Position numbers and translations under genes: made by a program. Source: Bifidobacterium lemurum (GTDB taxonomy: Bacteria > Actinomycetota > Actinomycetes > Actinomycetales > Bifidobacteriaceae). From it: 64,000 bases of DNA. The first letter of the stretch is position 1. Each line of letters begins with the position of its first letter. The notes beneath the pieces are model-generated. The model was not told the origin of the DNA. It made no database searches and saw only the letters and a list, made by a program, of their open reading frames with translations. The DNA lies in NCBI RefSeq assembly GCF_014898175.1, contig NZ_CP062948.1, forward strand, positions 2,356,001-2,420,000, in the 5' to 3' direction. Positions 16,320 to 24,741 of this stretch are shown one piece after another.

Positions 16320-17732
16320 CTAGACAAGCGGCCGATTGTCCGACAGATAGTCCGAAAGAATCGACAGACCTTTGGCGAGGCGTTCCGGTGTTCCGGCCGT
16401 GGAAAGGGCGATCCGCAGATATCGCCGTTCCTGGCGTGGGCCCGACAGAAAACGATCGGAATGGTAGACGCGCACTCCCGCTTTCTGGAGTTCCTTTTCG
16501 ATCCGCGCGCCGTCCCGTTGGTCGTCTATCGGCAGCCAACGGTAGAAGCTGAGCGGATGGCCGAAATCCGGCGCATCCGGAAAGAAACCACGGAACAGCG
16601 CATTCGTTTCGGCCAGCAGATCACGCTTCCGGTGAATGATCTCGTTCGCCGTTCCGGAGGCGATCAGTTCGCTGATGATCTCCGCGTCCAGCGAGGATGT
16701 CTTCACGTTCACGTTGAACAGCGCCTGCAGGATCCGCTCGCGGAATTCGTCCGGATAGACGAGATACGCGACGCGCAGACCGGAGCAGATCGGCTTCGAG
16801 GTGCCGCACAGATATATCGTCCGCTCCGGAACCAGCCGCGCCATCGGGCCTTGGTAATCCGCGACGACGCCGGCCGTGAACAGGGCATGGATGTCGTCTT
16901 CGATCAGAATCAGCCGATGTCTCGCGATGACGTCCGCCAACTCCCTCTTCCGTCGTTCGGAGATCATCGCCGTCGTGGGATTGCAGCAGGACGGCATCAG
17001 AAAAACGCCCTGCACGGGGTTGAGTCCGTGCTGCGCCTCCAGCTCATCCGCCCGCATGCCTTCGTCGTCCGCCGCGATGGGCGCGAGCTGGATATGGAGC
17101 GTCTTCGCCAGCTCGATGAAATTCGCATAGGTGTAGGTGTCCACGGCGATGCGGTCGCCGGGCTCGAACAAGGCTATGAGCGCCAGCGCGAGTCCGTTCT
17201 GCGTTCCCGACACGATGGCCAGATGGTCGGTGTCGGTTCGCAGGCCGATGCCGCGCAGCCAGTCGACGCCCGCGGCCTTATGGTGCGGCATGCCCGTCGG
17301 ATGGTCGTAGTCGAGCAGTTGCGGGACGTGCCTGTTCCTCGCCACGGAGGCGATGGCGTCCGCGACCATCGCGTTGCAGGATTCGAAGGACCCGACGAAT
17401 CCCAGGTCGATGCTTTCCCGCGCGAGGTTCGCGGTCGATATGGTGGCCGACCTCGCCGCGTTGGGTGCCACGAAGGTTCCGCTGCCGGTGGTCGCGTACA
17501 GCAGTCCTTTCAGCTCGCATAGACGGTAGGCGCGGGTGACCGTGGTGAAATTGATGCCCAGATAGTCGGCCAGATCGCGCTGCGACGGCAGTCGCACGCC
17601 CGGGGCGAGCGAGCCGTCCGCGATGTCGCGTTCCAACTGCTCGGCGAGCGACGCGTAGATCGGGCGTTTCAGACCGCTTCGATCCGGCTTCCAGGAGAGC
17701 GCGGAAGCCCACAGCGCATCGTGTCGCGGCAT
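16320..17732 (-). CDS. MocR/PdxR-type regulator (GntR HTH plus aminotransferase domain)
   Basis: 470 aa. The N-terminal GntR-type winged helix (residues about 20-90) includes VRLPSQRDLADYLGINFTTVTRAYR. A fold-type-I aminotransferase-like domain follows with FLMPSCCNPTTAMI, LIEDDIHALF and the PLP-lysine region GTSKPICSGLR. Such regulators sense PLP or an amino-compound aldimine. Divergent from panE, with a 14-bp-arm palindrome between the two starts that is the probable operator. The effector is unknown. Confidence 0.9.
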   Translation of the reverse strand: MPRHDALWASALSWKPDRSGLKRPIYASLAEQLERDIADGSLAPGVRLPSQRDLADYLGINFTTVTRAYRLCELKGLLYATTGSGTFVAPNAARSATISTANLARESIDLGFVGSFESCNAMVADAIASVARNRHVPQLLDYDHPTGMPHHKAAGVDWLRGIGLRTDTDHLAIVSGTQNGLALALIALFEPGDRIAVDTYTYANFIELAKTLHIQLAPIAADDEGMRADELEAQHGLNPVQGVFLMPSCCNPTTAMISERRKRELADVIARHRLILIEDDIHALFTAGVVADYQGPMARLVPERTIYLCGTSKPICSGLRVAYLVYPDEFRERILQALFNVNVKTSSLDAEIISELIASGTANEIIHRKRDLLAETNALFRGFFPDAPDFGHPLSFYRWLPIDDQRDGARIEKELQKAGVRVYHSDRFLSGPRQERRYLRIALSTAGTPERLAKGLSILSDYLSDNRPLV

Positions 17733-17747
17733 AACGGCCTCCTAATG

Positions 17748-17784
17748 TATTCCATACAATTCTCGTTCTTAATTGTATGGAATA
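17748..17784. promoter_or_regulatory. Operator between mocR-like gene and panE
   Basis: TATTCCATACAATT and its exact complement AATTGTATGGAATA, 14-bp arms with a nine-base spacer, between the divergent starts. Position and symmetry suit the site of the MocR-type regulator, controlling itself and panE. Confidence 0.7.
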
Positions 17785-17826
17785 TAACCGTATGATGCAG
17801 TCGACATGCGGAAAGGAGCGCGGATC

Positions 17827-18753
17827 ATGGCAATACGAACGGTAAGCATCATCGGACTCGGCGCGGAGGGCAGCGTCGCCTACTATGCCGCAAGACGCTC
17901 GCTGGGCGCGGATCGGGTGCGTGTCATCGCGACAGGGGAGCGCGCGGAGCGGCTCAAACGTGACGGCATGGTCATCAACGGGGAATCCTACGAGCTGAAC
18001 GTGGTCGCTCCGGGCGAGGGGCGGATCGCGCCGGATCTGCTGATCGTGGCGGTGAAAAGCTATCAGCTTCAAGGGATTCTGGACGACATCGCACGGGAGA
18101 TCGACGACCACACCACGCTGATGAGTCTGATCAACGGCCTATCCAGCGAGGAGACGTTGGCGAGGCGGTTCGGCGCGGAGCATGTCGTCTACAGCATGAG
18201 CAAAATCAATGCGAAGAAGTCAGGCAATCATGTCGACTTCAAACCGGTCGGGCAGATCGCCATAGGAGAGAAGGACGGATCGGTCAGCGGCAGGGTCAAG
18301 GACGCGCACGCGCTGTTCGCGGCCGCCGTTCCCTGCGCGATCAGCGACGACATCTATCTGGAGATATGGCGCAAATACATGCTCAACGCCGCCTGCAACA
18401 CGGTGGAGGCCATCTTCCGTGGACGGCACCGCTGGTTCCAGCGAATCCCCGAAGCCCGTGACGCGATGGAGTGCGTCATGCGGGAGATCGTAGCCCTCGC
18501 CGAGGCGATGGGCGTGGGCCTGACCCAGCGGGACATACGGGATCTGGACGGCTTCTTCGACGATTACGATCCGGACGGCATGCGCAGCATGGTCCAGGAC
18601 GTGCTGCACGGGAACCAGACGGAGATCGATATGTTCATGGGCGAGGCGCTGCGGATGGGGCGGGAATACGGCGTGGATCTTCCCGTATGCCGTTTCGTCT
18701 ACGACATCATCACGTCCATCGACAAAGCCAACGCCGGCGCTCTTGACGCATGA
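17827..18753 (+). CDS. Ketopantoate reductase family protein (PanE/ApbA)
   Basis: 308 aa. Rossmann motif GLGAEGS at the N-terminus, then VAVKSYQL, whose Lys corresponds to the catalytic lysine region, and a C-terminal helical domain (YMLNAACNTVEAIFRG). Members reduce 2-dehydropantoate with NADPH in pantothenate synthesis, but many relatives act on other 2-oxoacids. Start ATG 17827 after AAAGGAG. No other pantothenate gene is nearby and the control is by a PLP-type regulator, so the substrate is open. Confidence 0.8.
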   Translation: MAIRTVSIIGLGAEGSVAYYAARRSLGADRVRVIATGERAERLKRDGMVINGESYELNVVAPGEGRIAPDLLIVAVKSYQLQGILDDIAREIDDHTTLMSLINGLSSEETLARRFGAEHVVYSMSKINAKKSGNHVDFKPVGQIAIGEKDGSVSGRVKDAHALFAAAVPCAISDDIYLEIWRKYMLNAACNTVEAIFRGRHRWFQRIPEARDAMECVMREIVALAEAMGVGLTQRDIRDLDGFFDDYDPDGMRSMVQDVLHGNQTEIDMFMGEALRMGREYGVDLPVCRFVYDIITSIDKANAGALDA

Positions 18754-18862
18754 ATCATGGTTTTATCCATGGACCGTCGAGGAAGACCGCCAAACCATCG
18801 CCTACTGTAGCCGAGCTCTTATGCGGTCCCTCAAAGACGACCGCGCCGAATCCTGATCATCG

Positions 18863-19675
18863 TCATCCGAACACTTCGATGGCGGCGATCAGCGGGAGGA
18901 TGTCGGGGTCGATCTGCTCCCGTCCGTAGGCGTCGAGGAAACGGTTGTCGTATCGGTCGGTATGCAGATTGAACCGCAGAGTCCATAATGCCCAGAACAC
19001 GTCCACATGCCGGTCTCCGACGCCGCCGGAATCAAGATCCACGAAACCGGAGAACCGCCAGTCGTCGAGAATGATGTTCGGCAGGCAGTAATCGCCGTGG
19101 AGCAGCGTGTTCGTATGCAGCAGATGTTTGCGTTCCATGATGACGCGGTGGATTTCGTCGAGTGAGGTGGGACCGAACATGTCGGTGAAGAACGACGGAT
19201 CGATGCATCCGATGCGCCATCCCTCATCGGCGCGTTCCAGATATCGCGTTGTGTGGTCGGGTACCGGGCATCCGTCGGTCGGCATCGTATGGAGGGCCGC
19301 CAGACGTTCGGCCATGAGATCGGCCAAACGTTCGGGCTGTTCCATGTATTGCGATGCGGTGCAATCCTCGCCGGGCAATCGCTTGGTGAGCAGCCAATCG
19401 CAGCCGCTCTGCGAATCCTGATCGTAACGCAGCGTTTCGGCGGCGAGCCCGCGTTCATGGAAGAATCTCGTGAGTTCGGCCTCGCGTTGGAGAGCGCCCA
19501 ATCCCGCGCGTTTCAGAAAGAAGCCGTCTTCGCGGTCGATGAACGTCACCCGCGCTTCGGGCGACGAACTGCTGTCGAACATGGGCGCATGAGCCAGCGA
19601 ATCATCCAGCCAGTGCGGTACTTCGACATTGTCGACTAACGTAAGACTCATGATGCGTTCGTGGGTCATTTCCAT
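18863..19675 (-). CDS. Aminoglycoside 3'-phosphotransferase-like kinase
   Basis: 270-aa kinase of the APH(3') family. The Brenner motif HGDYCLPN lies at residues 193-200 (catalytic D195, N200). The metal-binding segment is FVDLDSGGVGDRHVD at 211-225, and an N-terminal nucleotide region FFLKRAG carries the Lys. The start ATG 19675 overlaps the end of the upstream XRE gene by 10 bp, so the two are translated together. True APH(3') enzymes confer kanamycin/neomycin resistance. Divergence in the loops means the substrate here may differ. Confidence 0.8.
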   Translation of the reverse strand: MEMTHERIMSLTLVDNVEVPHWLDDSLAHAPMFDSSSSPEARVTFIDREDGFFLKRAGLGALQREAELTRFFHERGLAAETLRYDQDSQSGCDWLLTKRLPGEDCTASQYMEQPERLADLMAERLAALHTMPTDGCPVPDHTTRYLERADEGWRIGCIDPSFFTDMFGPTSLDEIHRVIMERKHLLHTNTLLHGDYCLPNIILDDWRFSGFVDLDSGGVGDRHVDVFWALWTLRFNLHTDRYDNRFLDAYGREQIDPDILPLIAAIEVFG

Positions 19676-20223
19676 TGCAGCTCTCCTCGCGGCAGGATGA
19701 CGTTGTATCGAGCGAAATCAGGGTCCGGTTGTGTGGCCGAACGATATATTTTCCGTAAGGGAGTCCATGGTTCGTCCAGTCGCAAAGAGGTGGTGTCATG
19801 GTCGATGGCCCATTGCTGGTGATCGTATAGTCCGGCCATAAACGCGCTCCAGTTGCGGTCCATGTCCTTTGCGACTGACGTGAAACGTACTGGCTGTTCA
19901 TCGGGGAATTCGAACAAATTACGCATGCTGGCGGAAATCCGTGACCACTGGTCGGCATCGCCTGCGTATGTATGGATGCTTTCCACGAGCTCCTGCATTG
20001 ATGGCGCGCCGGTCAATCGCATCGTAACTTGCTCAAGCGGTGTGAGCGTCACCTCATAGCCCAAGGCGCGTGCCGCCTCCTCGATTGTGTCGAAGCGGGG
20101 GATCGTCTTGCCGTGTAATGTGCGTGAGACCACGGATTCGTCGAGATTCGTGGCACGCGAGAGTTGGGCTGCTGTCATCCCCGTCAATTCCATCAGCTTC
20201 TTGAGCGCTTCGTTGGCTTGCAT
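19666..20223 (-). CDS. XRE-family DNA-binding regulator
   Basis: 185 aa. The N-terminal helix-turn-helix (residues about 5-60) contains MTAAQLSRATNLDESVVSRTLHGK. The C-terminal 120 residues are not recognised; they include SFAKDMDRN-like and LRKIYRSATQ stretches seen in some antitoxin-like regulators. It overlaps the kinase gene downstream by 10 bp. The palindrome covering its start codon suggests autorepression. It could be an antitoxin-type partner of the kinase, but that is inference. Confidence 0.75.
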   Translation of the reverse strand: MQANEALKKLMELTGMTAAQLSRATNLDESVVSRTLHGKTIPRFDTIEEAARALGYEVTLTPLEQVTMRLTGAPSMQELVESIHTYAGDADQWSRISASMRNLFEFPDEQPVRFTSVAKDMDRNWSAFMAGLYDHQQWAIDHDTTSLRLDEPWTPLRKIYRSATQPDPDFARYNVILPRGELQWK

Positions 20224-20232
20224 ATTTGCAAG
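20217..20232. promoter_or_regulatory. Palindrome over the XRE start codon
   Basis: CTTGCA-TATT-TGCAAG overlaps the ATG, with TATACT ten bases upstream on the minus strand as -10. A repressor bound here would block start of its own, nearly leaderless, transcript. Confidence 0.5.
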
Positions 20233-20311
20233 TATAGCGTATGTTGTCCATCCGCATATTGGGTGATAGCTTACTGCTGTGAGCTGTTCCTAACGCTGAA
20301 GGAGACCTGCC

Positions 20312-21175
20312 ATGTCCTGGGATGAGTCCTGTATCGAGACCGTGGCCACGGGGACGCGGCTTCGCGAGGCGTTGACGGCGGTGGGGTTGGAGCGCACGGA
20401 CTCATGCTTCGTGCACACCAAACTCAGCGCGTTCGGATTCATACCGGGCGGCGAGCAGACCGTGGTCGATGTGCTCAAGGATGTGCTGTGCGAAGGCGAC
20501 ATCATGATGTCGGCGCAGAGCTTGGACCTGTCCGATCCGCAATACTGGGGATATCCGCCTGTGGATGCGGCGTTGGTCGATGATGTGCGCAACGCCTTGC
20601 CTGCGTTCGACGCCGCGACCACGCCCGTGCATGGATTGGGACGCACCCCGGAATATTTCCGCGCGCTGCCCGGCACCCGCCGCAGCGGTCATCCGTTGTA
20701 TTCGATGAGCGCATGGGGCGCGCACGCCGACTGGCTGTGCGGGATCGCGGATGGTCAGGACGCCGCCGGCAGCGGCGTATACGATATGCCGTTCGGCGAG
20801 AACAGCCCCATCGCCAGACTGTGCGAACTGGACGGCAAAGTGATTTTCCTCGGAACCGACTTCGAATCCTGTACGGCCATCCACCACGCCGAATCGCTGA
20901 TCGGGCGTCCGCTCATCCAAGAGACCGCGCCGGTCGCGCGAATCGAGGCCGGTACCGGTGAGCGCGCGGTCGAATGGATCACCTTCGACACCGTGGAACT
21001 CGACCGCTACGAGGACTTCTCCCGATTCGGCGAACACTTCCTCGCCAAGCACGGCGATGCGATCCGTCGAACGAGCGTCGGCGGCGCGCAGATCCTCGCA
21101 TTCCCCATCCGAACGCTGGTGGACGCCGCCCAGGACTACTATCGCGCCCGTGATCATGAACTCATTTCAACGTGA
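20312..21175 (+). CDS. AAC(3)-like aminoglycoside N-acetyltransferase family protein
   Basis: 287 aa of the antibiotic NAT (AAC(3)) family, which transfers acetyl from acetyl-CoA. Diagnostic stretches are HTKLSAFGFIPGGEQTVVD, then HGLGRTPEYFRALPGTRRSGHP (R-S-x-HP motif) and FGENSPIARLCELDGKVIFLGT. The start is preceded by GAAGGAGA. It is divergent from the XRE-kinase operon, so two homologues of aminoglycoside-modifying enzymes share one intergenic region. Many chromosomal members do not give resistance; a different amine substrate is possible. Confidence 0.82.
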   Translation: MSWDESCIETVATGTRLREALTAVGLERTDSCFVHTKLSAFGFIPGGEQTVVDVLKDVLCEGDIMMSAQSLDLSDPQYWGYPPVDAALVDDVRNALPAFDAATTPVHGLGRTPEYFRALPGTRRSGHPLYSMSAWGAHADWLCGIADGQDAAGSGVYDMPFGENSPIARLCELDGKVIFLGTDFESCTAIHHAESLIGRPLIQETAPVARIEAGTGERAVEWITFDTVELDRYEDFSRFGEHFLAKHGDAIRRTSVGGAQILAFPIRTLVDAAQDYYRARDHELIST

Positions 21176-21397
21176 TTCGTGAAGCGCCTTATCTAATGTT
21201 CGGAAGCATTGACGATTGCGCTTACCGTGGTGTTTATCGATACTCGGCATGTCGAAGCTGAGAACCCCACAGCGAACAGGCTTTCCGCGCACATTTGGCT
21301 GACCCTCGACAGACTTGACAGACGGATATTCGAGGGATGTCGCTGCCTGTGGTGGTGATGCGGCAATGCGTTTTGAACGTCGCGGTATGTTCGAGGT

Positions 21398-22132
21398 ATG
21401 GTGGGGCACATGGGATCACCGTTGTTTGTACGTCGGGTGCGTATTGATTGGAACGCGTTGCCTGACGACTCCTATGTGCGGGGCATCACGGCGTTACAGG
21501 ACGTTGATGAGGTGACATTCGACGCGCCGGTGACGTTCTTTGTGGGGGAGAACGGATCCGGCAAATCCACGCTGCTGGAAGCGATCGCGCTCGCCTGCGG
21601 ATTCAATGCGGAAGGCGGCACTCGAAACTACCGCTTCTCCACCTACGACGATGTGTCCGAACTGGCCGATGCGGTACTCGTGGAGCGGCAACGGTCGTTG
21701 ACTCAGTCCAGCTACTTCCTGCGCGCGGAAAGCTTCTTCACCATGGCCACCAAGGCGCGCGAATACGCCGTCGGCAGGTCCGATGCGCGCGCGAGACTGC
21801 ACGAGCAATCCCATGGCGAAAGCTTTATGAGTTGGATACAGTCGTTCAGCGGTCCGGGTCTCTGTGTGATGGATGAGCCCGAGGCCGCGCTTTCCCCACA
21901 GCGTCAGCTTTCGTTGCTGGCGTTGCTGTCCGAACTCGCGCAAGCCGGTTCGCAGTTCATCATCGCCACCCATTCGCCGGTGCTGCTCGCCTTGCCAAAC
22001 GCCACGATTCTCTCGTTCGACGATGGTCGGATGCATCCCATCTCCTATGAGGACACCGAGTCGTACCGCATCACCGACATGATCATCAGCCGCCGCGAGT
22101 CGCTGCTCCGTCACCTTATCGACGAGATATAG
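21398..22132 (+). CDS. Stand-alone AAA/ABC-type ATPase
   Basis: 244-aa ATPase of the COG3910-like predicted type. Walker A VGENGSGKSTLLEAIA lies near residues 48-62, a signature-like SHGESFMSWI in the middle, Walker B GLCVMDEPEAALSP, and an H-loop ATHSP. No coiled coil or membrane segment; no nuclease or other partner gene overlaps. Start is uncertain between ATG 21398 and 21410. TATGTT about eight bases upstream of 21398 could be a -10 of a leaderless message. Role unknown. Confidence 0.75.
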   Translation: MVGHMGSPLFVRRVRIDWNALPDDSYVRGITALQDVDEVTFDAPVTFFVGENGSGKSTLLEAIALACGFNAEGGTRNYRFSTYDDVSELADAVLVERQRSLTQSSYFLRAESFFTMATKAREYAVGRSDARARLHEQSHGESFMSWIQSFSGPGLCVMDEPEAALSPQRQLSLLALLSELAQAGSQFIIATHSPVLLALPNATILSFDDGRMHPISYEDTESYRITDMIISRRESLLRHLIDEI

Positions 22133-22229
22133 CGCACCTCTTGTCATGCAGACGCCGGCCGCACGATTCAAATCCGATGAACTGCGCGCAGACGTCATGT
22201 CTTTCGGAAGGACGGACGGTTGTGGAACA

Positions 22230-23084
22230 ATGAACGGTATGGGTGAGCTACATGAGTCGATAGCTGAGCGACTGCGCCGCGAACGCGACGCGCGTGAGAG
22301 CCACGGTCTGTACTATCTCACGCAGGTGCTGCTGTCGTTCAATTCGAACCATATGGAAGGGTCGACGCTGAGCGCGGAACAGACGGCGCAGATCTTCGAG
22401 ACGGGCGCGTTCCTGCCTGAAACCGACAAACAGGTGCGGGTGGACGACGCGGTGGAGACGGCGAACCATTTCCGCGCGTTCTCGTGGCTGCTCGATCATG
22501 TCGACGATCCTGTGGATGAGGATCTGGTGTGCCATCTGCATGCGATGCTCAAGCACGGCACCATGCAGGAGGCGGATCCGGAGCGCTATAACGTGGGCGG
22601 ATACAAAACCCGCGCGAATGTGATCGGCGCGCTGGCCCAGATCAAAACGGCCCCGCCGGAACGGGTCCCCGACTGCATGCGTCAGGTATTCGCGGCCTGC
22701 GTCGCCCTGCGGGACGACCCGTACGACATCGCGAGCATGCACTGGATGTTCGAACGCACTCATCCCTTCTCCGATGGCAACGGCCGCGTCGGACGTCTGC
22801 TGCTCTTCAAGGAATGCCTGCGCATCGGCACGGTGCCGCCGCTTATCCGCGACGAGAACCGCAATCTGTATGTGCGCGCGCTGACGAATTTCCCGCAACA
22901 GCCGGGATATCTGGTCGATCTGCTGCTCAGCGAGCGCGACTTCTACCGCGACGAGCTGCTGAGCCGGTTTGCTGCCGGCGAAATCGATGTCGACTATCGC
23001 GATTGTTGGAGCCTTGACGATGCGGAGTCGCGCAGACGACGGGACTTGGATTTCGCTTCCATGATCGATGCGTATGGAAGGTGA
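22230..23084 (+). CDS. Fic-domain protein, class II (second copy)
   Basis: 284-aa putative AMP-transferase. SNHMEG near the N-terminus fits the class II inhibitory (S/T)xxxE(G/N) motif and is followed by STLS as in the Fic_N domain. The active-site motif HPFSDGNGRVGR is complete. Start at 22230 or 22239; an upstream in-frame ATG at 22146 adds 28 residues that do not look like the family. Only distantly like the first Fic protein of the window. Last gene of the accessory islet before pyrH. Confidence 0.85.
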   Translation: MNGMGELHESIAERLRRERDARESHGLYYLTQVLLSFNSNHMEGSTLSAEQTAQIFETGAFLPETDKQVRVDDAVETANHFRAFSWLLDHVDDPVDEDLVCHLHAMLKHGTMQEADPERYNVGGYKTRANVIGALAQIKTAPPERVPDCMRQVFAACVALRDDPYDIASMHWMFERTHPFSDGNGRVGRLLLFKECLRIGTVPPLIRDENRNLYVRALTNFPQQPGYLVDLLLSERDFYRDELLSRFAAGEIDVDYRDCWSLDDAESRRRRDLDFASMIDAYGR

Positions 23085-23200
23085 GACGACGCTGTGGAGC
23101 AGCGCCGCAGCCGTTGTGTGCGCGTCGTGCGGACGGCCGTCGCGAATAGCCGATATGCTTGGAAATCGGTAATTCCTGAGCCTCAAGAGAAAGGCAACGT

Positions 23201-23950
23201 ATGACTGGCGAAGACGCAGGCGACAAGCCCCGCAGGGTTCTGCTCAAACTGTCCGGCGAGGCGTTCGGCGGCGGCAAGGTCGGAATCGACACGCATGTGG
23301 TCCGCCGTATCGCGGAGGAGATCGTTCCCGCGGTGAACCAAGGAGTCGAGGTCGCGATCGTGGTCGGCGGCGGCAACTTCTTCCGCGGCGCCGAACTCCA
23401 GCAGGCCGGCATCGACCGCTCCCGCGGCGACTACATGGGCATGCTCGGCACGGTGATGAACTGCCTCGCGCTGCAGGATTTCCTGGAGCAGGAGGGGCAG
23501 GCCACCCGCGTGCAGACCGCCATCACCATGGGCCAGGTCGCCGAGCCGTACATTCCGCTCAAAGCCATCCGTCATCTCGAGAAGGGCCGTGTGGTGATCT
23601 TCGGTGCCGGTGCCGGCATGCCGTACTTCTCCACCGACACGGTCTCCATTCAGCGTTCGCTCGAAATCCACTGCGACGAAGTGCTGATGGGCAAGAACGG
23701 CGTCGACGGCGTTTACACCGCCGACCCGCGCAAGGATGAGAACGCCAAGCGTTTCGCAACCCTGAGCTACAACCGCGCCCTCGTCGACAACCTCGCCGTC
23801 ATGGACGCCTCCGCCCTGTCGATGGCCCGCGACAACAAGCAGCGCATCCGCGTCTTCGGACTCGAAGGCGAAGGCAACGTGACCCGCGCCCTCATCGGCG
23901 AGGAGATCGGCACCATCGTCTCCACCGCGGAATCACGCGTGGCCGAATAA
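23201..23950 (+). CDS. pyrH: Uridylate kinase (UMP kinase)
   Basis: Phosphorylates UMP to UDP; hexameric amino-acid-kinase fold, 249 aa. It contains [27 protein letters not shown] and [18 protein letters not shown], all characteristic. Start ATG 23201 after GAGAAAGG; TATGCT near 23153 is a possible -10, giving the cluster its own promoter. frr follows after 68 bases in the usual order. Confidence 0.97.
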   Translation: MTGEDAGDKPRRVLLKLSGEAFGGGKVGIDTHVVRRIAEEIVPAVNQGVEVAIVVGGGNFFRGAELQQAGIDRSRGDYMGMLGTVMNCLALQDFLEQEGQATRVQTAITMGQVAEPYIPLKAIRHLEKGRVVIFGAGAGMPYFSTDTVSIQRSLEIHCDEVLMGKNGVDGVYTADPRKDENAKRFATLSYNRALVDNLAVMDASALSMARDNKQRIRVFGLEGEGNVTRALIGEEIGTIVSTAESRVAE

Positions 23951-24018
23951 TCCAGTCCACCACCAGATAAACCAACCAGCGTTCGCAGCAGAACCGCACA
24001 TCCACAAAGGAGCACCAC

Positions 24019-24573
24019 ATGGCAACCCTCATCGACCAGGCCAAAGACCAGATGGCCAAGACCATCGAAAACACCAAGGACAACTTCGCCGGCATCCGCA
24101 CCGGCCGCGCCAACCCGGCGCTGCTCAACGGCATCATGGTGGACTACTACGGTTCCCCCACGCCGATCAAGGCCGTCGCCTCCATCGGCGTGCCCGAGCC
24201 GCGCACCCTCTCCGTCACCCCGTTCGACGTCTCCCAGGCCGCGGCGGTCGAGAAGGCGATCCGCAACTCCGACCTCGGCGTGAGCCCGAACCGCGACGGC
24301 AATGTGATCCGCCTGACCATGCCGGAACTCACCGAGGAGCGCCGCAAGGAATACGTCAAGCTCGCCAAGACCAAGGCCGAGGACGGCAAGGTGGCCGTGC
24401 GCAACATCCGCCGCAAGGCCAAGGAAACCATCGACAAGTCCGTCAAGGACGGCGACATGGGCGAGGACGAGGGCGACCGTCTGCTCAAGGACCTCGACAA
24501 GGTCACCAAGCAGATCACTGACGAGATCGACGCGCTGCTGGAAGCCAAGCAGAAGGAGATCATGGAGGTCTGA
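24019..24573 (+). CDS. frr: Ribosome recycling factor
   Basis: Splits post-termination ribosomes together with EF-G, 184 aa. FAGIRTGRANPALLNGIMVD near the N-terminus and NRDGNVIRLTMPELTEERR in the middle are diagnostic, with a long helical bundle to the end. Start after AAAGGAG. Followed by a large stem-loop and then cdsA. Confidence 0.97.
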   Translation: MATLIDQAKDQMAKTIENTKDNFAGIRTGRANPALLNGIMVDYYGSPTPIKAVASIGVPEPRTLSVTPFDVSQAAAVEKAIRNSDLGVSPNRDGNVIRLTMPELTEERRKEYVKLAKTKAEDGKVAVRNIRRKAKETIDKSVKDGDMGEDEGDRLLKDLDKVTKQITDEIDALLEAKQKEIMEV

Positions 24574-24650
24574 GACGGACCATCCCCTCTCGATAACCGG
24601 ACGATGGTGACATCTCTGACGGTTTTGAGTGGCGGACCTTCCGGATCGAT

Positions 24651-24703
24651 GTGAGGCTGGGCGCGCGACAGGACGAAAGAATCCTGTTAACGCCCAGCCT
24701 CAC
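24651..24703. repeat. Large stem-loop between frr and cdsA
   Basis: Outer arms GTGAGGCTGGGCG / CGCCCAGCCTCAC (13 bp, perfect) enclose inner arms ACAGGA / TCCTGT. No T run follows, but TATAGT (24706-24711), a -10-like box, starts three bases later. It could act as terminator of frr, cruciform or operator at the cdsA promoter. Confidence 0.55.
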
Positions 24704-24741
24704 GCTATAGTGGTCACAGATTGACGATGCTGGAGGACTTG

